A DNA stretch of 64,000 nucleotides, taken from positions 23,370 through 87,369 of the forward strand of contig NZ_JAKRGF010000009.1 in NCBI RefSeq assembly GCF_022347685.1, written 5' to 3'. A program made the position numbers and the translations under genes. Below the pieces are notes generated by a model. The model was not told the origin of the DNA. It was given only the letters and a program-made list of their open reading frames with translations, and searched no databases. This DNA comes from Thalassobius sp. Cn5-15 (lineage in GTDB: Bacteria > Pseudomonadota > Alphaproteobacteria > Rhodobacterales > Rhodobacteraceae). Below, piece after piece: positions 18,258 through 26,797 of this stretch; position 1 is the stretch's first letter, and each line of letters begins with the position of its first letter.

Positions 18258-19607
18258 ATGCGTATTCTGGAACAGGTAATGTTTGACGTAATTTCTGATG
18301 GCGGTGTGCTGCCGCTTCTTTTGGCTTTTGGCGTCAGCTTTGGCCTGTGTTGCCTCTTTGCTTTCGCGCCGCATCTGTTTTTGAACAAACAGCACATGCA
18401 AAATGACCTCAGCGCCCGTCAGGCGGAACACAAGCGCCCGACGCCGCGCATTGGCGGGGCGGCGGTGATTGTCGGCCTTTTTGTGGCCACGCTGGTCTAT
18501 ATGGGCCGGATTGAAGCGGACCTGCTGATGGCGCTCAGCGCCGGTGTGGTGGTCTTTGCCGTGGGCCTGCGCGAAGACATTCAGCGGGACATGTCGCCCA
18601 AGGTGCGTCTGATCGCGGCCTTTGCCTCTGCCGGTCTGGCGATTGTGCTGAGCGGCGCCATGGTGCCGCGCTTTGGTATTCCTTATGTCGATGGCGTTGT
18701 CGGGTTCTTTGGCGTGGGCATCCTGATCACCCTGTTGTGGTCGGCGGGGGCCTGCCATGCGCTCAACCTCATTGATGGGCTCAACGGTCTTGCCTCGGGC
18801 TACAGTATGCTGGCGGCGGCAGCTTACTTTGTTATCGGCGGCCTGAGCGGTCAGGCGGACGTGCAGCTGGTGGCGGCGATCCTGTTTGTGGCGCTCTTTG
18901 GGTTCTTTGTGCTGAACTGGCCTTACGGCCGGTTGTTTCTGGGCGATGCGGGGGCTTATGCGATCGGGCATGTGCTGTCCTGGCTCGGCATCATCCTCTT
19001 GATGCGCGATCCCGAAGGGGCCGGTCTGGCGGCGATTCTGATCCTGTTCTGGCCGGTGGCCGACACCGCCTTTGCCATTATCCGTCGCCGTCTCTTGGAC
19101 AAAGAGACCGATCAGCCTGATCGTTTGCATTTCCACCATCTGGTGGTGCGCGCCCTGCGCCTGCTGATCCAGAAACGCCTGCGGCCCGAGTTTTTCAATC
19201 CCGCCGCCACGATGGTGATGCTGCCCTTTATCGCGGTCCCGGTGAGCGCAGGTGTGGTGTTCTGGAACAACGGCTTTGGCGCATTGGCCGCGCTGTTGTT
19301 TTTCGCACTGCTGTTCATCAGCACCTATGCGTTTTCCATGGACTACTTCAAAAGCCGCCGCTTCGCCGTCGGTGAATTACCCGCTGATGTGCAGGCCCAG
19401 CTGAAAGGCCACACGGTTGAGGTGTCGGACCTGTCGGGGCTGGTTGTGACCAACTCCACCGCAGTCTACGTCACCATCTACCGCCGCGCGGGACAGGAAG
19501 GCTGGAGTCTGTTGATAGACGGCGGTGTGACTGAGGCGCAGGTCTATGACCGGTTTGCGAGCGATGTCGAGGCGTGGGAGAGTTTTTGGAGTGGATCGAG
19601 GGCGTGA
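18258..19607 (+). CDS. WecA/MraY-type undecaprenyl-phosphate sugar-1-phosphate transferase
   Basis: A 449-residue polytopic membrane protein that should start lipid-linked repeat-unit synthesis by moving a HexNAc-1-phosphate from a UDP-sugar to undecaprenyl phosphate. Family motifs in order: HKRPTPRIGG (about 54-63), the Asp-rich NLIDGLNGLASG, FLGDAGAYAIG, and the histidine motif DRLHFHHLVVRAL. About ten hydrophobic helices are visible. A soluble C-terminal tail of about 110 residues after FSMDYFKSRR is longer than in classical WecA. It is divergent from wza. Its 3' end lies 15 bp from insertion-sequence debris but the frame is intact. Confidence 0.88.
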   Translation: MRILEQVMFDVISDGGVLPLLLAFGVSFGLCCLFAFAPHLFLNKQHMQNDLSARQAEHKRPTPRIGGAAVIVGLFVATLVYMGRIEADLLMALSAGVVVFAVGLREDIQRDMSPKVRLIAAFASAGLAIVLSGAMVPRFGIPYVDGVVGFFGVGILITLLWSAGACHALNLIDGLNGLASGYSMLAAAAYFVIGGLSGQADVQLVAAILFVALFGFFVLNWPYGRLFLGDAGAYAIGHVLSWLGIILLMRDPEGAGLAAILILFWPVADTAFAIIRRRLLDKETDQPDRLHFHHLVVRALRLLIQKRLRPEFFNPAATMVMLPFIAVPVSAGVVFWNNGFGALAALLFFALLFISTYAFSMDYFKSRRFAVGELPADVQAQLKGHTVEVSDLSGLVVTNSTAVYVTIYRRAGQEGWSLLIDGGVTEAQVYDRFASDVEAWESFWSGSRA

Positions 19608-19622
19608 TTTCCCTTGGAGTTC

Positions 19623-19757
19623 TGGGCCTGTCGCGGATTTGTTCCGTTCCTTTGACTTGGTATTTTGCCGCAAAGGAGAACGGAAATGGGCTTGGACCTG
19701 TCGCGGTTTGATGCCGCTCCTTTGATAGCATTTATTGCAACAAAGGAGACGAACTAT
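19623..19757 (+). repeat. Tandem copies of an IS left end
   Basis: Two about 68-70-bp imperfect copies follow each other. The first starts TGGGCCTGTCGCGG at 19623, the second TGGACCTGTCGCGG at 19693. Each continues through TTCCTTTGA/CTCCTTTGA and GCAAAGGAGA/ACAAAGGAGA to an ATGGG. The second is the start of the intact orfA; the first is a diverged end of a related element, so one IS probably inserted beside, or into, the end of another. Confidence 0.7.
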
Positions 19758-20705
19758 GGGAATGAAACGCACGGACGAATTCCGGGCCGATGCAGTGCGG
19801 ATCGCGCTGACAAGCGGGCTGACACGCAAGCAGGTTGCGTCTGATTTGGGCGTCGGTCTGTCGACGCTTAACAAATGGGTCACGGCACATCGCGACACTG
19901 GTGTTGTTTCCGACAAGGGTCTGGACCTTGCACGCGAGAATGAACGGCTTCGACGCGAGAACCGTATTCTCAAGGAGGAGAGGGGGATTCTAAAAAAGGC
20001 AACGCAGTTCTTCGCGGGCCAAAAGCCATGAGGTTCAAGTTCATCGAAGAACACTGTCACGCCTTTTGTACCAATCGGATGTGTGACGTGCTGGATGTCA
20101 GCTCCCGTGGCCTGCGCGCTTATCGCAGCCGACCAGCCAGTCAAAGGCAGCGAACCGATATGGTCGTTCTGGCCCACATCAAGGAGCAATCCCGTCTCAG
20201 CCTGGGCAGTTATGGCCGCCCACGGATGACCGAAGAGCTGAAAGAGCTGGGGCTGAACATCGGCCACCGCCGTGTCGGTCGACTGATGCGTGAGCACGGC
20301 ATTCGGGTTGAAAGGTCAAAGAAATACAAGGTCACGACGGACAGCAACCATGCGTTCAACATTGCACCGAACCTGCTGAACCGAGACTTCTCAGCAGACA
20401 AACCCAACCAGAAATGGGCGGGCGACATAAGCTATGTATGGACCCGAGAAGGCTGGCTGTATCTCGCGGTGATCTTGGATTTGCATTCCCGCCGTATCAT
20501 CGGCTGGGCGGTCAGCAATCGGATGAAACGTGATCTGGCGATCCGGGCCCTGAACATGGCGGTCGCGCTGCGGCAGCCGCACAAAGGCTGCATCCACCAT
20601 ACAGATCGCGGAAGTCAGTATTGCTCCCACGATTATCAGAAACTCCTGCGTCAGCACGGGTTCCGGTTATCGATGAGCGGCAAGGGCAATTGCTATGACT
20701 GTGAA
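19693..20705 (+). mobile_element. IS3-family insertion sequence, right end lost
   Basis: The left end (near 19693), orfA and most of orfB are present. OrfB stops being IS3-like right after MSGKGNCYD at about 20700, where sequence leading into an IS110-type fragment takes over. The element therefore lacks its right inverted repeat and the catalytic Glu and cannot move on its own. Confidence 0.85.
19756..20031 (+). CDS. IS3-family transposase OrfA
   Basis: A 91-residue helix-turn-helix protein starting at ATGGGAATGAAACGC, preceded by AAAGGAG about 7 bp upstream. The HTH is in DEFRADAVRIALTSGLTRKQ and VASDLGVGLSTLNKWV; a leucine-zipper-like tail (ENERLRRENRILKEERGILKKA) follows. It overlaps orfB by the ATGA at 20028. 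Confidence 0.9.
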   Translation: MGMKRTDEFRADAVRIALTSGLTRKQVASDLGVGLSTLNKWVTAHRDTGVVSDKGLDLARENERLRRENRILKEERGILKKATQFFAGQKP

Positions 20706-20723
20706 TATGGTACTGCGGCTTGA
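20028..20723 (+). pseudogene. IS3-family transposase OrfB, truncated before the catalytic Glu
   Basis: 231 residues. The first two acidic residues of the DDE domain are visible (WAGDISYVWT and HHTDRGSQY), and YGRPRMTEELKE and RRIIGWAVSNRM match the rve integrase core. After MSGKGNCYD the expected NA.VE(S/T)FF segment with the third acidic residue is replaced by CEYGTAA and a stop. The protein is therefore inactive. Confidence 0.88.
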
Positions 20724-20894
20724 TGGCCTGACCCATGCTACGATTGACCGCGTGTCATTGTGTTGACGTGTCGACCGTCAAGTCGCCCCGGCAACGGGCG
20801 AGATGTGACCTCATAGGAGCCTGACGGGGACGCCCCATCACAGTCCTGTCCTCTCGGTTCGGTGCCCGGGCAGTTCGCAAGCAACGAGGGCGCT

Positions 20895-21080
20895 ATGAAG
20901 ACCACCCATCCAGTAATTGTCGGCATCGACACTCATAAAGCAACCCATGTTGCCGTCGCTATTGATACCCAAGGCACTCGATTGGCAGCATTGTCCATTC
21001 CAGCAAATACGAAAGGGTATTTGGAGTTAGAGCGCTGGTCGCGGTCTCACGGAAAACACCGTCACGGACATCGTCAAGCG
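20895..21080 (+). pseudogene. IS110-family transposase, N-terminal fragment
   Basis: From ATG at 20895 the frame reads [20 protein letters not shown], then a GYLELERW segment. The DTHK motif is that of the DEDD RuvC-like domain of IS110 transposases. After about 60 residues it loses similarity and runs in frame into a GMC-oxidoreductase tail. The DNA before it (20725-20890) resembles the non-coding leader of such elements. Confidence 0.8.
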
Positions 21081-21084
21081 GCAC

Positions 21085-21281
21085 CGCCAAAATGCCTTGT
21101 GATACGATCCTGCCTCCTACCGGAATCTAGTCCCTCAGCCGTAAGCGACCCCAAGGTGCATGGCATCGACGGGCTGCGGGTAGCGGATTGTTCGATCATG
21201 CCCGAACTAGTGTCTGGCAACACCAACGCCGCCACCATCATGATCGCCGAAAAAGCCGCAGATATGATCCGCGTAGTTTGA
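21085..21281 (+). pseudogene. GMC oxidoreductase (choline dehydrogenase-like), C-terminal fragment
   Basis: From about 21147 the frame fused to the IS110 fragment reads [20 protein letters not shown] and then [20 protein letters not shown], the FAD-anchoring C-terminus of GMC oxidoreductases. The preceding GTAKM motif (expected GTC/AKMG) can be read around 21085 in another frame, so the fragment also carries a frameshift. It is a remnant with no start or N-terminal FAD domain. Confidence 0.8.
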
Positions 21282-21435
21282 AACCGGTCAGCCAAGAACA
21301 TGCGGAACCCGCCGTCAAGTTAGGGTGCCGGGCTTCTTGCCGTGATGCTCTTCCCATCATCAACATTTTGCAAAAGAGCCGAATACTCATTAATCGTTTA
21401 ATAATTCATTTGATCCGCCAAAAGTTATTAAACGA

Positions 21436-21702
21436 TCAGTGTCCAGGGAAAGATTTTAAGTAGCCAAGTTTTCTGCCGTTCCCCTTGAAAAGGTATTTCG
21501 TACTGATTACCTGCTTTGGCATGAAGATGACCAATCCGATAATACGAATATAAGAGCCAGCCTCCTTCGTGGGGGGCACTAATTCGTATTGGGTCGTGTC
21601 CCCAAAAATTCTCCGGACAGGCTGCGCGATGTACGCCCATGGTTTGTCCGAAAATCGGATCATCATCATGTTTTTATTTTTCAAATCCTCTGCCGTTTGC
21701 AT
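21436..21702 (-). CDS. Small hypothetical protein
   Basis: Up to 88 residues; a likelier start is one of the Met residues near position 12. The sequence (MIRFSDKPWAYIAQPVRRIF, later a hydrophobic GSYIRIIGLVIFMP) looks protein-like but is not recognised. It sits in AT-richer DNA between remnants. It may be a genuine small gene or part of a broken one. Confidence 0.35.
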   Translation of the reverse strand: MQTAEDLKNKNMMMIRFSDKPWAYIAQPVRRIFGDTTQYELVPPTKEAGSYIRIIGLVIFMPKQVISTKYLFKGNGRKLGYLKSFPGH

Positions 21703-21730
21703 GTCCTGCGTTGCTTAGCTCTACGTGCTG

Positions 21731-21880
21731 ATGGGGGATGTGGTCGAAACGAGTATTGATGCACTTCACGGGGATCTGATCGCGGATGCGGTCTCTCTTT
21801 TGTCCGAGGTTTCACTTCCGGACATCGACATTCAGCAGGTTGCAATCTGGATCGAGGGCATGATCTCATCGCTGATTTAG
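21731..21880 (+). CDS. Short ORF before the AAA+ remnant
   Basis: 49 residues (starting MGDVVETSIDALHGDLIADA, ending WIEGMISSLI), acidic and helical in appearance, ending 45 bp before the AAA+ gene. An in-frame TAG lies just upstream. There is no clear ribosome-binding site and no recognised family; it could be the tail of a lost gene. Confidence 0.3.
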   Translation: MGDVVETSIDALHGDLIADAVSLLSEVSLPDIDIQQVAIWIEGMISSLI

Positions 21881-21925
21881 CGCTGTAAGAGTCTATACGC
21901 CCCTCAGCACAAAAGAGTTTCTCAA

Positions 21926-23110
21926 ATGGCTTTTCAGACTTCCACTGCGGCAAAATCGTCACGCACGCATGCTGTGTATCAGGTCCCACGTTCAGTGGAC
22001 TGGCATGTCGAACAACGGCTGCCTGCCGCCGTCAAAAATGCACTGGCCCCAAAATTGATCGCGGTAGAGCGGATGTTTCAGGCCGCTGGATGTGATTTTC
22101 GGACAATTGTCGCGCTGGATTTCTCGAGCGGGCAAAGAGAGCCCAAACTGTCACTGGATCTTCGCGGTGTAGAAATCGCGCAAATCCAATCCCTTGCACG
22201 CACCCTGTCCGAAACCATCGGCGACGAATATGTCGACAGCATTCTGGATAGATCGACGCTCAGCCGGACGGATGCGACGCGCGCGGTGACGTCGAGGCTG
22301 AGTGATCATTTGTGTTTGTCCACTACGGAGCATGATGAATTGGAGGCTGCTCTGACGGCAGAGGTGCGGGCGAAATTTCCGACGTCAACAGGTCATCAAC
22401 CCTCGCGACGGGATGCAGAGTTTTTCGCACAGCTAGAGACGGCAGACGGCCCTCTGCCGCTGGCGGGGCCAACGGATATGCACCAAATTGATGAGATGAT
22501 CGCTGCAGTTTATGCGCAGGCACCGTGGCTCAATCGCCCATTGATGCGCATCTGGTCACTGATGAAAATGAGCCTCGGTAGCGGCACATTGATGCCGCCG
22601 ATCCTGCTATGGGGGCCGGGCGGTACGGGCAAATCTGTACTTGCGCGGCTGATCGCTGAGGCTGCGCAGCTGCCTGCACTGGAGCTCGATGCCTCAGCAG
22701 GCGCGGCGGCATTTCGGATCGCTGGCGTGGAAGCGGGGCGTCTCAGGCGGATCGACCAGCCTGATCAATGCCCTGTTGCCGTTGCTGGACCGACAGTCCG
22801 CCACGCATTTTCGCTGCCCTGCGAGTGGCCTTGTTTGTGACATGTCCAAATCTCATGGGCATTGACTGCCAACGAAATTTCCGGACTTTCTCAGCCTTTC
22901 CTTAGTCGAGTTGAGGCCATTCATGTACCTGCACTTGATGAGCAACAGTATGTCCAGGCGCTGCAGCTGATGTGCCCAGATGATGACGCTGTCCGCGATG
23001 CTGTCCGGAAATTCATCGCCGAGGATTGGCGCCGCCCGGAATTCTCACTGCGTTTTCTGGCGCGGGTCATCGCACGTCTACGGTCAGAAAATGAGGAGCT
23101 AGTACATTGA
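21926..23110 (+). pseudogene. AAA+ ATPase broken by two frameshifts
   Basis: The first frame (21926-22840) has an N-terminal helical region and the Walker A GPGGTGKSVLARLIAEAA, then FRIAGVEAG, after which it leaves the family sequence. The next frame supplies SLINALLPLLDRQSATHFRC and LVCDMSK up to a TGA at about 22856. A third frame (22858-23110) resumes with ALTANEISGLSQPFLSR, a Lon-like sensor-1/arginine-finger segment, and a C-terminal lid. Two small indels near 22740 and 22850 explain this. Known relatives sit in roseobacter accessory loci; no function is assigned. Confidence 0.85.
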
Positions 23111-23186
23111 ATGGCGAGAGTCGCTTTCTACCACTTGTCAATGACCACGCGGGCCGCCACCTTACCGTATGGCGGCCCGCAGGAAT

Positions 23187-24302
23187 TTACAGCAAATCCG
23201 GTCGTATTGCGCAGACGCGGGTGCCATTCGGAAAATCGGGCAGGCGCACTTTTTTCTGCAGGCGTTGCGCTTCCCCCCCTTTAATCAATGCCCCCGCTTC
23301 ATCCGCAACTTTTGCTGCCAATTGAGGCGAATGCTCCGCGCAGATGACCTCCTCCCATGCACCTGGCAGAACATAGTACAGCCACGCGCCATCCTCTTGT
23401 TTGACCCTATATCCACAACGATCCCGCACCGGAAATTCATCCGTGCGTTCGTCAGTGCTGTCCTCTGCGGCGCCGCCTCGCAGTAAGCGCTCAAAACGGG
23501 AAGGGCCATGCGTTTCAAAAAAATGTTTCAGATGGCGCAGGGCTTGGCGACTTTCCTCAGATTCACCGCCACCACGTTGCGTTTTCCACCCGTGATAACA
23601 AGCAGTGATAGCCCGCAGAATCTGTGCATGTGAGATCGGGACGATACCCTAATCGCTGGCGAGTTGCCCTGCTGCTGCTACGAGTGCGAAACGCTCGGCT
23701 GCCCTCTGTACTTGGGGATCGTCATCATTTTCGAACAGCATTTCGTGAACGCGCGCGATGTACCGACGAGCCTGCGCAATATGCACACTACGCTCAACAC
23801 AAAGCTTTTCCACAAAAGTTGGGCCCGCCAGCCCATAATGATCATCAGTGAGGCACTTTACTTTCTCAACCCACGCCCGCGATGACCCGAGGCCACAGGT
23901 GTCTTCGATCGTTTCTCTGGGCGCGTGCTCAATTGGAACATCAACCATGCGGACGGCCAATCCGCCCGTCATTTGGGACCTGTGACGCCCCTGCGTAATT
24001 TGTTGTGTCGCTGTTTTCTCACTGGACGACAAAACCAACGCGTTCCAGCTATTACGTTCGGCGGCAGACCCATCTTTGCGTGCGCGGCCTTTGCCCTGTC
24101 CGTTTGCAAGCATATAAATCAATTGTGAGGCGAGTTCAGGTGCCGCTACGGTCAATTCATCCAGAGGCAGCAACAAATCGTTGTGGTCAGCGATCATGCC
24201 CTCCGCGCCATTGCTGGTGTTATTCCAGTTTCGAACAAAACCCTCCTCACCGCCACCGCCCCAAACATGCCAACCCGCATATGAGTTTGCAACAGAGCCC
24301 AA
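23187..24302 (-). pseudogene. DUF927-domain protein: N-terminus missing, Walker A deleted, in-frame stop
   Basis: The minus frame from 24302 reads YAGWHVWGG, EGFVRNWNNTSNGAEGM, then LLLPLDELTVAAPELASQLI and YMLANGQGKGRARKDGSA, characteristic of DUF927 proteins. An in-frame TAG at about 23649-23651 follows GQLASD; the same frame then continues GIVPISHAQILRAI to the natural end VCAIRPDLL (23187). A TTG or TGG codon has probably become TAG. The P-loop expected just after HVWGG is absent, as if deleted between two VWGG-coding repeats. The N-terminal half is cut off at about 24300, where a 14-bp inverted repeat lies. Confidence 0.85.
24287..24300. repeat. Left 14-bp inverted repeat bounding the biosynthetic island
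   Basis: TTGCAACAGAGCCC, the exact reverse complement of GGGCTCTGTTGCAA at 40559-40572. The motif resembles the terminal inverted repeats of IS6-family elements (GGCTCTGTTGCAAA type, from memory). It lies 72 bp beyond the stop of the MocR regulator. Confidence 0.7.
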
Positions 24303-24372
24303 TATACGCGAGTATTCTCCCGGAATAGACGTTCATCGCGCGTTTTGGCAGTCCGCCTTGGAGCTCCAAAGC

Positions 24373-25851
24373 TTAGAGGCCAAGGTCTTGGATGGCCTTG
24401 TCCAGCAGGGAGACGCCTTTGACGATCCACGCCGGGTTGAGCGACGCATACCCCATCACCAGCCCGATCTGTTCGTTCTGGCTGTGCGACAAGGGCGGGT
24501 TGCAAAGCGGGCGAACGGAATAAAGCCCGACACCCAGCGTGCGGGCGCGATCGATCAGGTCTGGCTCTCGTGCGATGGGGATGTCGCGGAACCAGACCAC
24601 AATATGCAGACCGGCCTCTGTTCCGCGGATGTCAACGCGGTCGCCAAAGGTGGCTTTCAGGGCGCTGATCAGGGTTTCCCGCCTGTGATTGTTCTTCCGG
24701 CGCTGCCTGCGAACGTGGCGTTCATATGTACCGCTTTGAATCAGGTCGGCCAAGGCCTCTTGTTCCAGTTGCGCGTTGTGCCGGTCTGCCAATTGTTTGG
24801 CAGTCGCGACAACGCTGACGAGCGTGTTAGGCACCACCGCATAGCCGATCCGCAGCGCAGGCGAGAGCGTTTTGGAAACGGTGCCGATATAGATCACACG
24901 GTCGTTCGGGTTCGACGCCCACAAGGGCGGCAAGGGTTTCACATCGTAGCGGTATTCGCTGTCATAGTCGTCTTCAACGATCCAGGCGTCTGAGCGTTTT
25001 GCCCAGTCCACTAGCTGCATGCGCCGGTCAATCGGCATCACTCCGCCCATGGGATATTGGTGCGATGGCGTCACATAGGCCAGCCGTGCCTGCAACCCCT
25101 CAAGCTGGTCGGTGACCAACCCATGGTCGTCGACCTCGATGGGGATGGCCGTGGCACCTGAGGCTTCGAATGACCACCGGGCCATCGCATAAGACGGGTT
25201 TTCAATCGCAAAGGTGTCGCCCGGGTCCAGCAGGATGCGTGAGAGCAGATCCAGCGCCTGTTGAGAGCCATTGACGATGATGATCTGGTCAAGGCTGCAA
25301 TTGATCGACCGCGCCCGCCACAGGTAGCTTTGCAGTGCATGGCGCAACGCGTTAGAGCCGAACGGTTCGTGGTAGGACAGGACGTTTTGTTTGCGCAGCA
25401 AAACGCCGGTCACGGCGCGCCGCCATTGGGCGGTGGGAAAATCCTCGGACGCGATCTCTCCATACCGGAAATTGATCAGGTCAGGGGAAGAGCGGGGTGG
25501 CCGCAATTGGCCGATATCGATCAATCGGCGCCCATAGGCGCTTAGGCTTTCGGTCGCGGGATCTGCCTTTTCAGCACTGTCCGTCTTTTTGGTCGAAGCG
25601 GCGGGAAAGTTGACGGCGACCCGAGGGCGCATACCGTGACAGACAACAATATAGCCCTCGGCCGCCAATTGGTCATAGGCGGCGCTGACGGTTGTCCGGG
25701 ACACGCCAATTTCCTCGGCGAGCGCCCGAGAAGAGGGAATCGGCTCGTCGGGCGCGTAATTTCCGCCCCTGATCTGGTCGCGCAGATTTGCACAGATCTC
25801 CCGGCGACCGATCCGATGCGCGCGATATTCCGCTTTTACCAACTGGACCAC
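24373..25851 (-). CDS. MocR/PdxR-type transcriptional regulator (GntR helix-turn-helix plus aminotransferase domain)
   Basis: 492 residues. The GntR-type winged helix covers about residues 15-85 (LRDQIRGGNYAPDEPIPSSR, ALAEEIGVSRTTVSAAYDQL). A class I aminotransferase-fold effector domain follows with SYHEPFGSNALRHALQSYL, the PLP-contacting VEDDYDSEYRYD and the PLP-binding Lys in GTVSKTLSPALRIGYA. Such regulators sense PLP or an amino-containing ligand. It diverges from a PLP-homeostasis gene and the biosynthetic run over an 89-bp gap, so it is the likely pathway-specific regulator, perhaps sensing a PLP-reactive product (inference). Confidence 0.92.
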   Translation of the reverse strand: MVQLVKAEYRAHRIGRREICANLRDQIRGGNYAPDEPIPSSRALAEEIGVSRTTVSAAYDQLAAEGYIVVCHGMRPRVAVNFPAASTKKTDSAEKADPATESLSAYGRRLIDIGQLRPPRSSPDLINFRYGEIASEDFPTAQWRRAVTGVLLRKQNVLSYHEPFGSNALRHALQSYLWRARSINCSLDQIIIVNGSQQALDLLSRILLDPGDTFAIENPSYAMARWSFEASGATAIPIEVDDHGLVTDQLEGLQARLAYVTPSHQYPMGGVMPIDRRMQLVDWAKRSDAWIVEDDYDSEYRYDVKPLPPLWASNPNDRVIYIGTVSKTLSPALRIGYAVVPNTLVSVVATAKQLADRHNAQLEQEALADLIQSGTYERHVRRQRRKNNHRRETLISALKATFGDRVDIRGTEAGLHIVVWFRDIPIAREPDLIDRARTLGVGLYSVRPLCNPPLSHSQNEQIGLVMGYASLNPAWIVKGVSLLDKAIQDLGL

Positions 25852-25940
25852 CGATTCATGAGAAAACTGGCCGTTTTATGAGTCCTAATTCATCTCTAAG
25901 GGTATATCAACTTGGATTAACACTCCGTTAAGATTTACGA

Positions 25941-26744
25941 ATGGAGGTATTAAAGGTGCTGGAAGTGATTGCGCAAATGGACGAAAGCTCGCGATTTGGT
26001 GCGAGTCCGGAGGCGTTGTTCCATGCCCGTCTGGTCCAGATCGAACGCTGCATTGCACAGGCCTGTGCCAACGCCGGGCGCGAACGGTCGGATGTACGCC
26101 TGTTGCCGATCACCAAGACCGTGCCAGCCGAGATTCTGCGTCACGCCTATGCGGCCGGGCTGCGGGATTTCGCGGAAAACAAGGTGCAGGAAGCTCAGGG
26201 CAAGATCGACCTGCTGAACGATCTGCCGTTGCGTTGGACAATGGTCGGCCACCTGCAAAAGAACAAGGCCAAGCAGATGCTGGAATTCGCCCAGGAATTC
26301 CATGCGCTTGACAGCATGGCGCTGGCGGCGCGGTTGAACCGACTGTTGGCCGAACAAGGCCGGGTTCTGGATGTCTATGTTCAGGTGAACACCTCTGGCG
26401 AGGCCAGCAAGTACGGACTTGCCCCCCAAGACCTTCCAGCCTTCCTTGATGTGCTTGAGACCTGCACGCAGTTGCGCCCGCGCGGATTGATGACGCTGGC
26501 GGTGTTCAGCGGCGACCGTGACCGTGTTCGCGCGTGTTTTCGTATTTTGCGCAAGCTGCGCGATCAGTCGCTGGGCAACCACCCCGAAATTCGTGGTCTG
26601 TCCATGGGCATGTCGGGAGACTTTGAAGATGCCATTCGCGAAGGCGCCACGGTTGTCCGCATCGGGCAAGGCATCTTTGGACAACGCCCAACACCAGATG
26701 GCCACTACTGGCCGGGCACTGTGGCCACGCCTCCGCCTGCATAG
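25941..26744 (+). CDS. YggS/PLPBP-family pyridoxal-phosphate homeostasis protein
   Basis: 267 residues from the ATG at 25941. A GTG at 25956 has a better-placed GGAGGT 7 bp upstream and is a good alternative start. The family core is intact: RLLPITKTVPAEIL with the PLP Lys (K59), DFAENKVQEAQGK, WTMVGHLQKNKAKQML, and GLSMGMSGDFEDAIREG...VRIGQGIFG. PLPBP proteins hold and buffer PLP. As first gene of the run and opposite a MocR regulator, it may protect PLP enzymes from an aminooxy or cycloserine-like intermediate (inference). Confidence 0.9.
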   Translation: MEVLKVLEVIAQMDESSRFGASPEALFHARLVQIERCIAQACANAGRERSDVRLLPITKTVPAEILRHAYAAGLRDFAENKVQEAQGKIDLLNDLPLRWTMVGHLQKNKAKQMLEFAQEFHALDSMALAARLNRLLAEQGRVLDVYVQVNTSGEASKYGLAPQDLPAFLDVLETCTQLRPRGLMTLAVFSGDRDRVRACFRILRKLRDQSLGNHPEIRGLSMGMSGDFEDAIREGATVVRIGQGIFGQRPTPDGHYWPGTVATPPPA

Positions 26745-26797
26745 TCAGTCGATTGATTTTCAGCCGAAAAGTTTCTGCCGAACAGGGGATCATAACC

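Noticed and set aside
23107..23486. Plus-strand small ORFs after the AAA+ remnant
   Set aside because: They overlap the well-supported minus-strand DUF927 C-terminus and have no family features.
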